The translations under genes and the position numbers were made by a program. This document shows, in pieces, positions 1 to 5,847 of a stretch of DNA of 8,630 bases; position 1 is the first letter of the stretch, and each line of letters starts with the position of its first letter. The notes below the pieces were generated by a model, which was given only the letters and a program-made list of their open reading frames with translations, was not told where the DNA came from and did no database searches. The stretch is from Pseudomonadota bacterium (GTDB taxonomy: Bacteria; Myxococcota_A; Polyangia; Haliangiales; Haliangiaceae), in assembly GCA_023430775.1 (NCBI GenBank), contig JAEYYY010000456.1, positions 1-8,630 of the forward strand, in the 5' to 3' direction.

Positions 1-678
1 CGGTTCACGCCCAGCACGGTCGGCCAGAACCGCCCGAGCCTCGGTGTCGCCCGCCGCACGTTCGATCCGCTGCTCGATGCGATGGGCACGTCGTCGACCC
101 GCCCGGTGGGCATCGCGTTCTATGAAGGTGCGCTCAACCAGGTCCTCCACGGGCTGTGGCGCGGCGGCTTCTTCCAGGCATCGCTCGCGCTCGGTGGCGG
201 CAATGCCACGATCGATGCTCGGTTGCCGCCGGTCGCGCGGATCACGACGAGCAACAAGGCGCAGCTCATGCTCGGCGGCATCGCGGCGACGATCTCGATC
301 CCGGGCGTGATCAACACCCCGATCCCGATCCTGTTCGGTGGTCGCGCCACCGCGAACGTCTCGCTGGTCGGCGACACGCTATCGTTCGGCGGCTTCCAGC
401 TCGATCAGCTGTTCGTGTCGTTCCAGACGCCGCTGACCCAGAACCAGCGCACCGCGATGGCCGACTTCCTCGGCCAGGTGCTCAACGACGTGCTGTCCGA
501 CGCGATCAACGGCGGTCTGCCGGCGTTCCCGATCCCGACGTTCTCGCTGCCCGCGAGCGCCGCGAACTTCGGGTTGCCCGCCGGTGCCGAGCTCGGCATC
601 ACCAGCCCGCTACTGTCCACCCCTGCGTCGCCCGGCACGCACTTCGTGCTCACCGGTGGCTTCGGAGTTCGCCAATGA
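1..678 (+). CDS. BPI/TULIP-like putative lipid-binding protein, C-terminal part (5' end outside window)
   Basis: The reading frame is open from the first base, so the gene starts upstream and 225 residues are visible. There are no cysteines in this part. Visible residues 44-53 (ALNQVLHGLW) begin an amphipathic helix. Beta-strand-like alternating segments follow, then a second long helix around residues 145-170, a Pro-rich turn at 174-179 and a final strand ending LTGGFGV. The same order occurs in the C-terminal ~200 residues of the next gene (helix LNSLLHALW, helix, then LPLP, then a GADLEL-type end), so the two are probably paralogues. This layout recalls the C-terminal half of BPI/LBP-type tubular lipid-binding proteins, including the LPLP-like turn and closing strand. 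That fold assignment is inference from pattern. The stop overlaps the next start by four bases (ATGA), so the two are very probably co-translated. The signal peptide is not visible, so cell location is unknown but presumably envelope. It could instead be an unrelated beta-rich secreted protein. Confidence 0.72.
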   Translation, partial: RFTPSTVGQNRPSLGVARRTFDPLLDAMGTSSTRPVGIAFYEGALNQVLHGLWRGGFFQASLALGGGNATIDARLPPVARITTSNKAQLMLGGIAATISIPGVINTPIPILFGGRATANVSLVGDTLSFGGFQLDQLFVSFQTPLTQNQRTAMADFLGQVLNDVLSDAINGGLPAFPIPTFSLPASAANFGLPAGAELGITSPLLSTPASPGTHFVLTGGFGVRQ

Positions 679-2534
679 AGAAGCTCTGCTTGCTCGCCCT
701 GGTCGCCTGCGGCACCGATCCCGTCGACCCGCCGCAGCCCGGCAAGGTCACCGTCACCGTGACGTCGCCGAGCCCTGGTGACGAGCTGGTCGCATCGGAG
801 TCACCGATGATCACGGTCAGCGGCACGGTCGCCACCGAGAGCCCCGAGTTCGGCGCGCTCGAGGCGTGGGTCAACGGCACGCGCGTCGACGTCGGCCCCG
901 ATGGCTCGTTCACCACCCAGGTGTTGCCCGAGCTCGGCATCAACCACATCAAGGTGCAAGGTGGCGACGGCATCACCGAGCTGGTCGCCCAGGAGATGGA
1001 CGTGGTGTGGGCGCCGGACTACCTGCCGCCGAACGCCGGCTCGACCGGCTTCGATGTCCCCGGTGCGATCTCGCTGTCGCTCGGCCAGCGCTTCTTCGAC
1101 GCGCGGACGTTCGGCACCACGCTCGATCTGTCGACCAGCCCGGTGGTCGCGCACGATCTGTCGAGCGCGCTCGAGCTGATCCTGTGGCACCTCGATCTCG
1201 CGAGCCTGATCGGTGGCCAGCTGACCGTCGGCAGCGGCAACAACGTGCTCCAGGTGACGATTCCGTCGGCCACTCCGGCGACGGTGATCGTCGACAGCAA
1301 GGTGGTCGACGATCCGCAGAACGCGATCGATCTCTCGATCGACATCAACGGCGTGTTCCTCGAGATGGACGGCACGTTCAAGCTCAACAACAACACGCAG
1401 ATCATCGACGGCGGCATCACCGCCGACCTGCACGCGTCCGCGCGGCTGACGCTCGGACTGGCGGAGGACGGCACCGTCGACGTCCAGGTCATCAACGTCA
1501 CCGCACAGGTCGGTCCGCTGGTCCCCGGCTTCACCGGGCCCAACGGCGACAACCTCAACGGCCTGATCACGATCGGTGGCAACGAGTTCCGCGTGTTGAT
1601 CGAGGATCTGATCGAAGCGGAGCTGATCCCGACCTTCACCGACAAGGTGCCGCCGCTCCTCGAGACGCTGCTCGGCGCGACCAACAACCTGCTGAACGAC
1701 GTCGAGTTCACGCTCGATCCCGGCCTCGGCGCCGCGGTGACGCTGCAGCTCGATGGCGCGATCGGCTCGCTCGATGTCGAGGCCGGCCCGGCGGTCGGCA
1801 CGCTGCCGGGGCACGTCAGCGTGCTGCAGGACCTCACCGTACGGACGACGTCCGATCCGGTTCACTCGGGGTCGCGCGGGGCGGCTCGCCTCGACGCGCA
1901 ACCGGCGGCACCGAACACGCTGACGTCGAGCGTGCACCTCGTGATGCGCCAGGAGTTTCTGAACTCGCTGCTGCACGCGCTGTGGAACAGCGGGCTGCTC
2001 GAGGGCGACACCATGTTCGGCGGCCTGTCCGCGACCGTCAGCGCGAAGCTCGCGCCGGTGGTGCGACCGACGCCGCCGGAGTCGAACTGCAAGATCGACG
2101 GCGTGCGCTGCGACGTCATCCTCCAGCTCGGTCAGCTCGAGGTCGGCCTCACCGATCTCGAGCAGAGCTTCGCGGTCAACGCGCAAGCCGGGGCGCGGAT
2201 CGTCGTCGATGGCACCAAGGTGTCGCTCAAGATCCAGGAGGTCCCCGAGCTGATCGTGTGGGAGACGTCGCCTCCGGAAGGCGGCACCGTGCTCAATCCC
2301 GATGCCGTCAAGTCGCTGATCGTCGAGCTGGTGTGGCCGGAGCTGTTCGGTGCGATCGGCGAGAACCTGTCGATCGAGCTGCCGCTTCCGGATCTCGCGG
2401 AGCTCGGGCTCTCCGAGCTGTCGCCGGGCCTCGCCGATGCCGAGCTGCTGCTGCAGATGAAGCAGCGCCCGAGTGTCACGGGTGGGTTCTTGACGCTCGG
2501 TGCCGACCTCGAGCTGGCGACGCCGCAACCGTAA
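675..2534 (+). CDS. lipoprotein with Ig-like domain and two BPI/TULIP-like domains
   Basis: The protein has 619 residues. The start at 675 is chosen because it gives a lipoprotein signal peptide (MKKLCLLALVAC, lipobox L9-V10-A11-C12), overlaps the preceding stop as ATGA, and has GGAG at 664-667 seven bases upstream. The same frame is open upstream, but that stretch is an Arg/His-rich shadow of the preceding gene. Residues ~20-113 look like a bacterial Ig-like domain (strands around VNGTRVDVGPDGSF and GINHIKVQGGDG). Residues ~120-400 form a beta-rich segment with a long helix at ~305-338, as in an N-terminal BPI domain. Residues ~417-616 repeat the pattern (LNSLLHALW at 429-437, LPLP at 569-572, GADLEL near the end) and match the upstream protein. 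C472 and C479 could form a disulphide. Glycine after the lipid-modified Cys suggests outer-membrane retention by the usual rule. The inferred role is binding or shuttling a hydrophobic ligand in the envelope; the lipid-binding call rests on fold resemblance judged by eye. Confidence 0.85.
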   Translation: MKKLCLLALVACGTDPVDPPQPGKVTVTVTSPSPGDELVASESPMITVSGTVATESPEFGALEAWVNGTRVDVGPDGSFTTQVLPELGINHIKVQGGDGITELVAQEMDVVWAPDYLPPNAGSTGFDVPGAISLSLGQRFFDARTFGTTLDLSTSPVVAHDLSSALELILWHLDLASLIGGQLTVGSGNNVLQVTIPSATPATVIVDSKVVDDPQNAIDLSIDINGVFLEMDGTFKLNNNTQIIDGGITADLHASARLTLGLAEDGTVDVQVINVTAQVGPLVPGFTGPNGDNLNGLITIGGNEFRVLIEDLIEAELIPTFTDKVPPLLETLLGATNNLLNDVEFTLDPGLGAAVTLQLDGAIGSLDVEAGPAVGTLPGHVSVLQDLTVRTTSDPVHSGSRGAARLDAQPAAPNTLTSSVHLVMRQEFLNSLLHALWNSGLLEGDTMFGGLSATVSAKLAPVVRPTPPESNCKIDGVRCDVILQLGQLEVGLTDLEQSFAVNAQAGARIVVDGTKVSLKIQEVPELIVWETSPPEGGTVLNPDAVKSLIVELVWPELFGAIGENLSIELPLPDLAELGLSELSPGLADAELLLQMKQRPSVTGGFLTLGADLELATPQP

Positions 2535-2558
2535 GCGCGGGCACGGCAACTCGCGCTC

Positions 2559-2588
2559 GTGACAGCACGCTGCGCTCGGTGTGATGAT
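2559..2588 (+). promoter_or_regulatory. candidate sigma70-type promoter for the beta-barrel gene
   Basis: GTGACA (2559-2564) matches five of six bases of the -35 consensus. After an 18-base spacer, GATGAT (2583-2588) matches four of six bases of the -10 consensus. The downstream ATG at 2595 lies six bases after the -10 element, so transcription would start at or beside the start codon. No Shine-Dalgarno sequence is present, which fits a leaderless transcript. The 60-base gap after the preceding stop holds weak inverted repeats but no U-tract terminator. Confidence 0.4.
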
Positions 2589-2594
2589 CGCGGG

Positions 2595-3047
2595 ATGCGC
2601 AAGCTCGTCATCGCGATCGTCCTGTTGATCGGGCCCGGGCTCGGCGCGGCTCGTGGAGAGAGCATCGGCATCGGCGTGTTCCTCGGTCAGCCGACGGGCC
2701 TCGATCTCAAGATCCCGCTCCAGCGCCGCTCCGCGCTCGACATCGTGATCGGAGCGACGCGGTTCGACGAGCCGCGCGCGTCGTACGGCCATCTCCAGTA
2801 CCTGGTGCTGCTCGGACTCGCTCGGGGCCAGAGCGTCAACGTGCCGTTTCGCCTCGGCGTTGGTGTCGCGGTCGCGGGTCTCACGGAAGACAACACGCAG
2901 ATCGCGGCGCGCCTCCCGCTCCAGGTCGGCCTCAGGTTTCGTCGTACCCCGCTCGAGATCTACGGCGAGATCGCGTTCATCCTCGTGTTGATCGACGACT
3001 TCGATACCGACATCGACGGCGGGCTCGGCCTCCGGGTTTATTTCTAG
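2595..3047 (+). CDS. small outer-membrane beta-barrel protein, BAPKO_0422/DUF3996-like
   Basis: The protein has 150 residues. The start at 2595 gives a clean Sec signal peptide (Arg-Lys, hydrophobic core LVIAIVLLIG, cleavage near residues 19-21); an ATG-like alternative in frame at 2559 (GTG) would add a Cys-rich, Arg-rich stretch with no signal. The mature part alternates polar and hydrophobic residues in short strands with Asp/Arg-rich turns and ends in GLGLRVYF, with the terminal Phe typical of proteins assembled into the outer membrane by BAM. The early GVFLGQPTGLDLK segment and the GLG-R-YF ending resemble the BAPKO_0422-type barrels (DUF3996) known from Borrelia and other bacteria. That is recognition from memory and tentative. 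A barrel of this length would have about eight strands. It follows the two BPI-like genes by 60 bases and may share an envelope role with them, but it appears to have its own promoter. Ligand and function are unknown. Confidence 0.82.
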   Translation: MRKLVIAIVLLIGPGLGAARGESIGIGVFLGQPTGLDLKIPLQRRSALDIVIGATRFDEPRASYGHLQYLVLLGLARGQSVNVPFRLGVGVAVAGLTEDNTQIAARLPLQVGLRFRRTPLEIYGEIAFILVLIDDFDTDIDGGLGLRVYF

Positions 3048-3092
3048 ATCTCTAGGCGTCTCTCGCAAGCCGCTCGGCACATCGCTTGAAAC

Positions 3093-3111
3093 CCTCCAGC
3101 TCGGAGGATTC
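3093..3111 (+). promoter_or_regulatory. strong Shine-Dalgarno sequence held in a 5-bp hairpin
   Basis: GGAGG at 3103-3107 lies four bases before the ATG at 3112 and is one of the few strong ribosome binding sites in the window. Immediately upstream, CCTCC at 3093-3097 is its exact complement, separated by a five-base loop (AGCTC). The mRNA can therefore fold so that the binding site is paired. This supports the start at 3112 over the in-frame ATG at 3178 and suggests translation may be tuned. The stem is short and no regulator can be inferred. Confidence 0.45.
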
Positions 3112-4728
3112 ATGCGTAGCTCGGCGAAAGACGGCGGCTTCACCACTTCGATCTGGCACGACTCGATCGGCGGCCGCATGCCGCGCTTCGATTCGCCGCC
3201 GGAGCACGAGACCGACGTCTGCATCATCGGCGGTGGCATTGCCGGCCTGTCGATCGCGCTCGAGCTCGCGCGCGGTGGGACGCGCGTGTCGGTGCTCGAT
3301 GACGGTCCGATCGGCGGCGGCGAGACGGGACGGACGACGGCGCACCTGGCGTCGGCGGTCGACGATCGGTACTACAAGCTCGAGCGCCGCTTCGACGAGC
3401 GCGGCGCGCGGTTGGTGGCGGAGAGTCATGCAGCGGCGATCGACAAGATCGAGGCCACGGTCCGCGAGCTCGCGATCGACTGCGAGCTCAAGCGGGTCGA
3501 TGGCTACCTGTTCGCAGCGCCGGGCAGCGACCTCCCCGAGCTCGAGCTCGAGCTCGCCGCCGCGCGCCGCGCAGGACTGGTGGTCGAGCGGGTGGAGCAC
3601 ACGCCGCTCGATCTCGGACCCGGCCTGCGGTTCGCGCATCAGGCGGAGATCGATCCGCTGCGCTACCTGCGCGGGCTCGCCGAGGCGGTGATCGAAGCGG
3701 GCGGTCACATCCACACGCACGTTCACGCGCACTCGATCGAGAAGGCGAAGCCGCTCGTGGTCAAGCTCGACGGCGATCGCCAGCTCCACTGCCGCGTCGT
3801 CATCGATGCCACCAACGGCGCGCTGACCAGCCCGATCAAGCTGACCGTGCGGCAGGCCGCGTATCGCTCGTACGTGCTCGGCTTCGATCTCGAGCCGGGC
3901 GCGGTCCCACACGCACTGTTCTGGGACACCGAGGACCCGTATCACTACATCCGCGTCGCCACCGGGCCGACCGGCCGCGACGTGCTGATCGTCGGCGGTC
4001 ACGATCACCGCGTCGGCCAGGGCGATCCGGAGGTCGCGTTCACCGAGCTCGCGCAGTGGGCGCGCCGCACGTTCCGGTTCGCCGGTCCGATCGTCCATCG
4101 CTGGTCGGGGCAGATCCTCGAGCCCGCCGACGGCCTGGCGTTCATCGGCCGGTGCCCCGACATGGAGCACGTCTACGTGGTCACCGGCGACTCGGGCAAT
4201 GGCATGACCCACGCGACGATCGCGGCGCTCGTGCTGCCCGAGCTGATCCGCGGCCGGCGCTCGGCGTGGGCGGAGCTCTACGATCCGGATCGCCGGGTGA
4301 TCACCCGCGCGCTCGGCAACTCGCTGCGCGAAGCCGTGACGTCGACCGCGCCCTACCTCGACTGGCTGCGCGGCGGCGACGTCGATAGCGAGCGCGCGAT
4401 CCCGCGCAACAGCGGCGCCCTGGTGCGGCACGGGCTGCACGTGGTCGCCGCCTACCGCGACTCGGCCGGCGAGCTCCACACCTGCTCGGCGACCTGTCCC
4501 CACCTGCGCGGCGTCGTGCAGTGGAACCAGGCCGAGCAGACCTGGGATTGCCCGTGCCACGGCTCGCGCTTCGATGCCTACGGTCGCGTGCTCAACGGCC
4601 CGGCACCGAGCGACCTGGCGCGGATCGAGCCGGTGACCGAGCCCGAGACGGAGAAGGAACAGCGCGACGACCAGCGCGAGCCAGCCGTGATCCCTCTCGG
4701 TGTCGAGCCGACGATGCGCCGCTCGTAG
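3112..4728 (+). CDS. FAD-dependent oxidoreductase (DAO type) fused to C-terminal Rieske [2Fe-2S] domain, YhfW-like
   Basis: The protein has 538 residues. No signal peptide is seen, so it is probably cytoplasmic. A family-typical opening (SIWHDS, residues 13-18) precedes a Rossmann FAD-binding motif GGGIAG at residues 40-45, with acidic residues D63/D64 at the end of the second strand for the ribose. The segment GRTTAHLAS matches the GHTTAK-type stretch of Bacillus subtilis YhfW as recalled. The GDSGNGMTHATIA segment is the late FAD-contacting part of DAO-family enzymes. The C-terminal Rieske domain is intact: C462-P-H464 and C480-P-C-H483 supply two Cys and two His ligands, followed by GSRFDAYGRVLNGPA. 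The last ~30 residues are charged and probably disordered. By family knowledge such proteins would oxidise an amine or related substrate and pass electrons via the cluster; the substrate of YhfW-like enzymes is not established. The gene stands alone, with gaps of 64 and 144 bases on its sides. The start at 3112 keeps the SIWHDS motif and a GGAGG ribosome binding site. Confidence 0.93.
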   Translation: MRSSAKDGGFTTSIWHDSIGGRMPRFDSPPEHETDVCIIGGGIAGLSIALELARGGTRVSVLDDGPIGGGETGRTTAHLASAVDDRYYKLERRFDERGARLVAESHAAAIDKIEATVRELAIDCELKRVDGYLFAAPGSDLPELELELAAARRAGLVVERVEHTPLDLGPGLRFAHQAEIDPLRYLRGLAEAVIEAGGHIHTHVHAHSIEKAKPLVVKLDGDRQLHCRVVIDATNGALTSPIKLTVRQAAYRSYVLGFDLEPGAVPHALFWDTEDPYHYIRVATGPTGRDVLIVGGHDHRVGQGDPEVAFTELAQWARRTFRFAGPIVHRWSGQILEPADGLAFIGRCPDMEHVYVVTGDSGNGMTHATIAALVLPELIRGRRSAWAELYDPDRRVITRALGNSLREAVTSTAPYLDWLRGGDVDSERAIPRNSGALVRHGLHVVAAYRDSAGELHTCSATCPHLRGVVQWNQAEQTWDCPCHGSRFDAYGRVLNGPAPSDLARIEPVTEPETEKEQRDDQREPAVIPLGVEPTMRRS

Positions 4729-4741
4729 TGCGCACGGGCGT

Positions 4742-4770
4742 GGGCAGTCGTGCAGGCCGCTGCACCGCCC
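4742..4770 (+). terminator. terminator-like hairpin after the oxidoreductase gene
   Basis: GTGCAG (4750-4755) and CTGCAC (4760-4765) form a perfect six-pair stem around the loop GCCG. It is extended, after mismatched bases, by GGGC (4742-4745) pairing with GCCC (4767-4770). It begins 14 bases after the stop at 4728. There is no run of T after it, so intrinsic termination is not assured; GTTTTC lies about 20 bases further on. The rest of the gap up to 4872 shows no convincing promoter, only a short GCCT/AGGC inverted repeat near 4832-4842. Confidence 0.35.
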
Positions 4771-4872
4771 AAGCTTCCATGGCAACTCGAGTTTTCGTCG
4801 ATGCGCGGCGATGTTCCCGATCTTGTTAGAGGCCTGTCAGGCACGTCGCATGCTCCACGCGCGCCTCGAAAC

Positions 4873-5574
4873 ATGCGTCGTCTTCTCGCTTATTCGATCG
4901 CGCTCATGGCTGTCGGTTGTGCGTCGTCATCCGAGGTCCTGGATGATCCCGAGCAAGGCTCCTTCGAAGGTGTCGACGAGGACAATGACCCGTCGGCCCC
5001 GCTCGACGACGGCAAGTCCGACATCCCGCGCTACGCGATCCCGACGGACCTGCCGCAGCTGGTGGCGCCCGAGATCATCGTCTCGCTCGACGGTCTGACC
5101 GTGCACCTGTTCGACCGCGAGACCGGCTTCCAGGCGGTCTACCCGACGGGCGTCGGCGTCAAGAACAGCCGCGGCGTCAGCATCACCCCGACCGGCCACT
5201 TCGCGACCGGCGACGACATCACCGACACCTGGTGGTACGTCGCCCGCCGCACCAACCCCGACTACTTCGGCGGCTTCCCGTTCCTCCGGCTGACGATCGA
5301 GAACTCGGTCGGGGCCAACACCTACGCGCTCCACGGCCCGATCACCGAGGAGCTGATTCGCGGTTACGTTTCGCATGGCTGCATGCGAATGGAGTCGGAC
5401 GACATCATCGACCTGTTCTGGATGGTCAAGCCGCACGCCTCGACGCCGGTGACGATCCAGAAGGAGGTCGAGCGCGACGCGGCCGGCAACAAGGTCGACG
5501 TCGGCACCACCCCCGAGCTGTGGGCGCCGGGAGAAGCGATCACCTACGGCGCTTCCGTCGGTCCGCGCGACTGA
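4873..5574 (+). CDS. lipoprotein L,D-transpeptidase (YkuD domain)
   Basis: The protein has 233 residues. The start at 4873 places MRRLLAYSIALMAVGC at the N terminus, a lipoprotein signal with C16 as the modified residue. In-frame starts further upstream (4750 GTG, 4801 ATG) would bury this signal. Residues 17-50 form a low-complexity acidic tether ending in DDGKSD (45-50), an element I recall from secreted proteins of Haliangium-type myxobacteria. The YkuD domain starts near residue 70 (IIVSLDGLTVHLFD) and has the expected catalytic features: H154-G155 (ALHG) and S167-H-G-C170-M-R172, with C170 the predicted acyl-enzyme nucleophile. Such enzymes make 3-3 peptidoglycan cross-links, attach proteins to peptidoglycan or trim such links; which applies here cannot be told. 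It would act in the periplasm, tethered to a membrane. No Shine-Dalgarno sequence is evident. The gene is flanked by a terminator-like hairpin upstream and a promoter-like stretch downstream, so it appears to be single. Confidence 0.92.
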   Translation: MRRLLAYSIALMAVGCASSSEVLDDPEQGSFEGVDEDNDPSAPLDDGKSDIPRYAIPTDLPQLVAPEIIVSLDGLTVHLFDRETGFQAVYPTGVGVKNSRGVSITPTGHFATGDDITDTWWYVARRTNPDYFGGFPFLRLTIENSVGANTYALHGPITEELIRGYVSHGCMRMESDDIIDLFWMVKPHASTPVTIQKEVERDAAGNKVDVGTTPELWAPGEAITYGASVGPRD

Positions 5575-5603
5575 GCGGCGGTTTAATTCCACACAAAAGC
5601 GCT

Positions 5604-5628
5604 GCGGTCGGCGGTATAGAACCGCGCG
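5604..5628 (+). promoter_or_regulatory. candidate promoter with GCGGT/ACCGC repeats around the -10 region
   Basis: TATAGA (5615-5620) is a -10-like element eight bases before the ATG at 5629, so the transcript would be nearly leaderless. It is bracketed by GCGGT (5611-5615) and ACCGC (5621-5625), a perfect inverted repeat, and another GCGGT lies at 5604-5608. These could be a repressor site or simply a hairpin. Upstream, 5582-5598 is unusually AT-rich for this DNA. No good -35 hexamer is visible. Confidence 0.4.
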
Positions 5629-5847
5629 ATGAAGACGCTCTGGGTCGTGGTGCTCCTCGTCGGTGCATGTGCATCGGCGAAGGAGCCTGAAGTTCCGGCC
5701 AATCCGGCACAGGAAGTGGTTCCGGGAGCCGCGCGGCTGCGCGGTGGTGGCGTGCGGATGGATGTCGAGGTCGGCCGCACGTTCACGCAGCGCCCGATCA
5801 AGGCGGGCACCGTCACGGCGCGTCCCGCGGCACCGGTGGTGCGATGA
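5629..5847 (+). CDS. small lipoprotein of unknown function
   Basis: The protein has 72 residues. The N terminus MKTLWVVVLLVGACASAK is a lipoprotein signal, with C14 preceded by V-G-A. After the anchor there is a short Pro/Glu-rich linker, then a compact stretch (GAARLRGGGVRMDVEVGRTF) and a basic tail. No domain is recognised. Its last codons overlap the next start (ATGA at 5844-5847), so it is the first gene of the fibre operon and is probably made in step with it. A membrane-anchored accessory or assembly partner for the downstream secreted protein is plausible but is only inferred from gene order. Serine after the +2 alanine gives no inner-membrane retention signal, so outer-membrane sorting is expected. 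The clear signal peptide and coupling make it a real gene despite its size. Confidence 0.78.
   Translation: MKTLWVVVLLVGACASAKEPEVPANPAQEVVPGAARLRGGGVRMDVEVGRTFTQRPIKAGTVTARPAAPVVR

Noticed and set aside
2534..2557. AGCGCG/CGCGCT inverted repeat after the BPI-like lipoprotein gene as a terminator
   Set aside because: The stem is only six pairs with a 12-base loop and no T tract, and such repeats arise often by chance in this GC-rich DNA.
866..2584. Second plus-strand frame of 572 codons inside the BPI-like lipoprotein gene
   Set aside because: Its product is almost entirely Arg, Ala, Gly and His and has no fold or motif; the lipobox-bearing frame is clearly the gene.
3044..3055. Two CTAG tetramers four bases apart at the end of the barrel gene
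   Set aside because: CTAG is often rare in bacteria and the pair can form a tiny hairpin, but four pairs with an AT-rich loop and no conserved context are not enough to call an element.
801..3239. Very long minus-strand open frame (812 codons)
   Set aside because: It lies opposite two well-supported genes and its translation is Arg/Asp/His-rich low-complexity sequence without domains, as expected of an antisense frame in GC-rich DNA.
3535..3557. Short GAGCTC tandem tract
   Set aside because: It simply encodes alternating Glu-Leu in a helix of the oxidoreductase and is too short to call a repeat element.
3052..4785. Minus-strand open frame of 577 codons opposite the oxidoreductase
   Set aside because: The sense strand encodes intact FAD and Rieske motifs; the antisense product has the Arg/His/Ala-rich composition of a shadow frame.
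4823..4851. TTGTTA and TCGCAT as a promoter for the L,D-transpeptidase gene
   Set aside because: The -35 match is fair at a 17-base spacing, but the -10 matches only three of six bases, so it is not distinguishable from chance.
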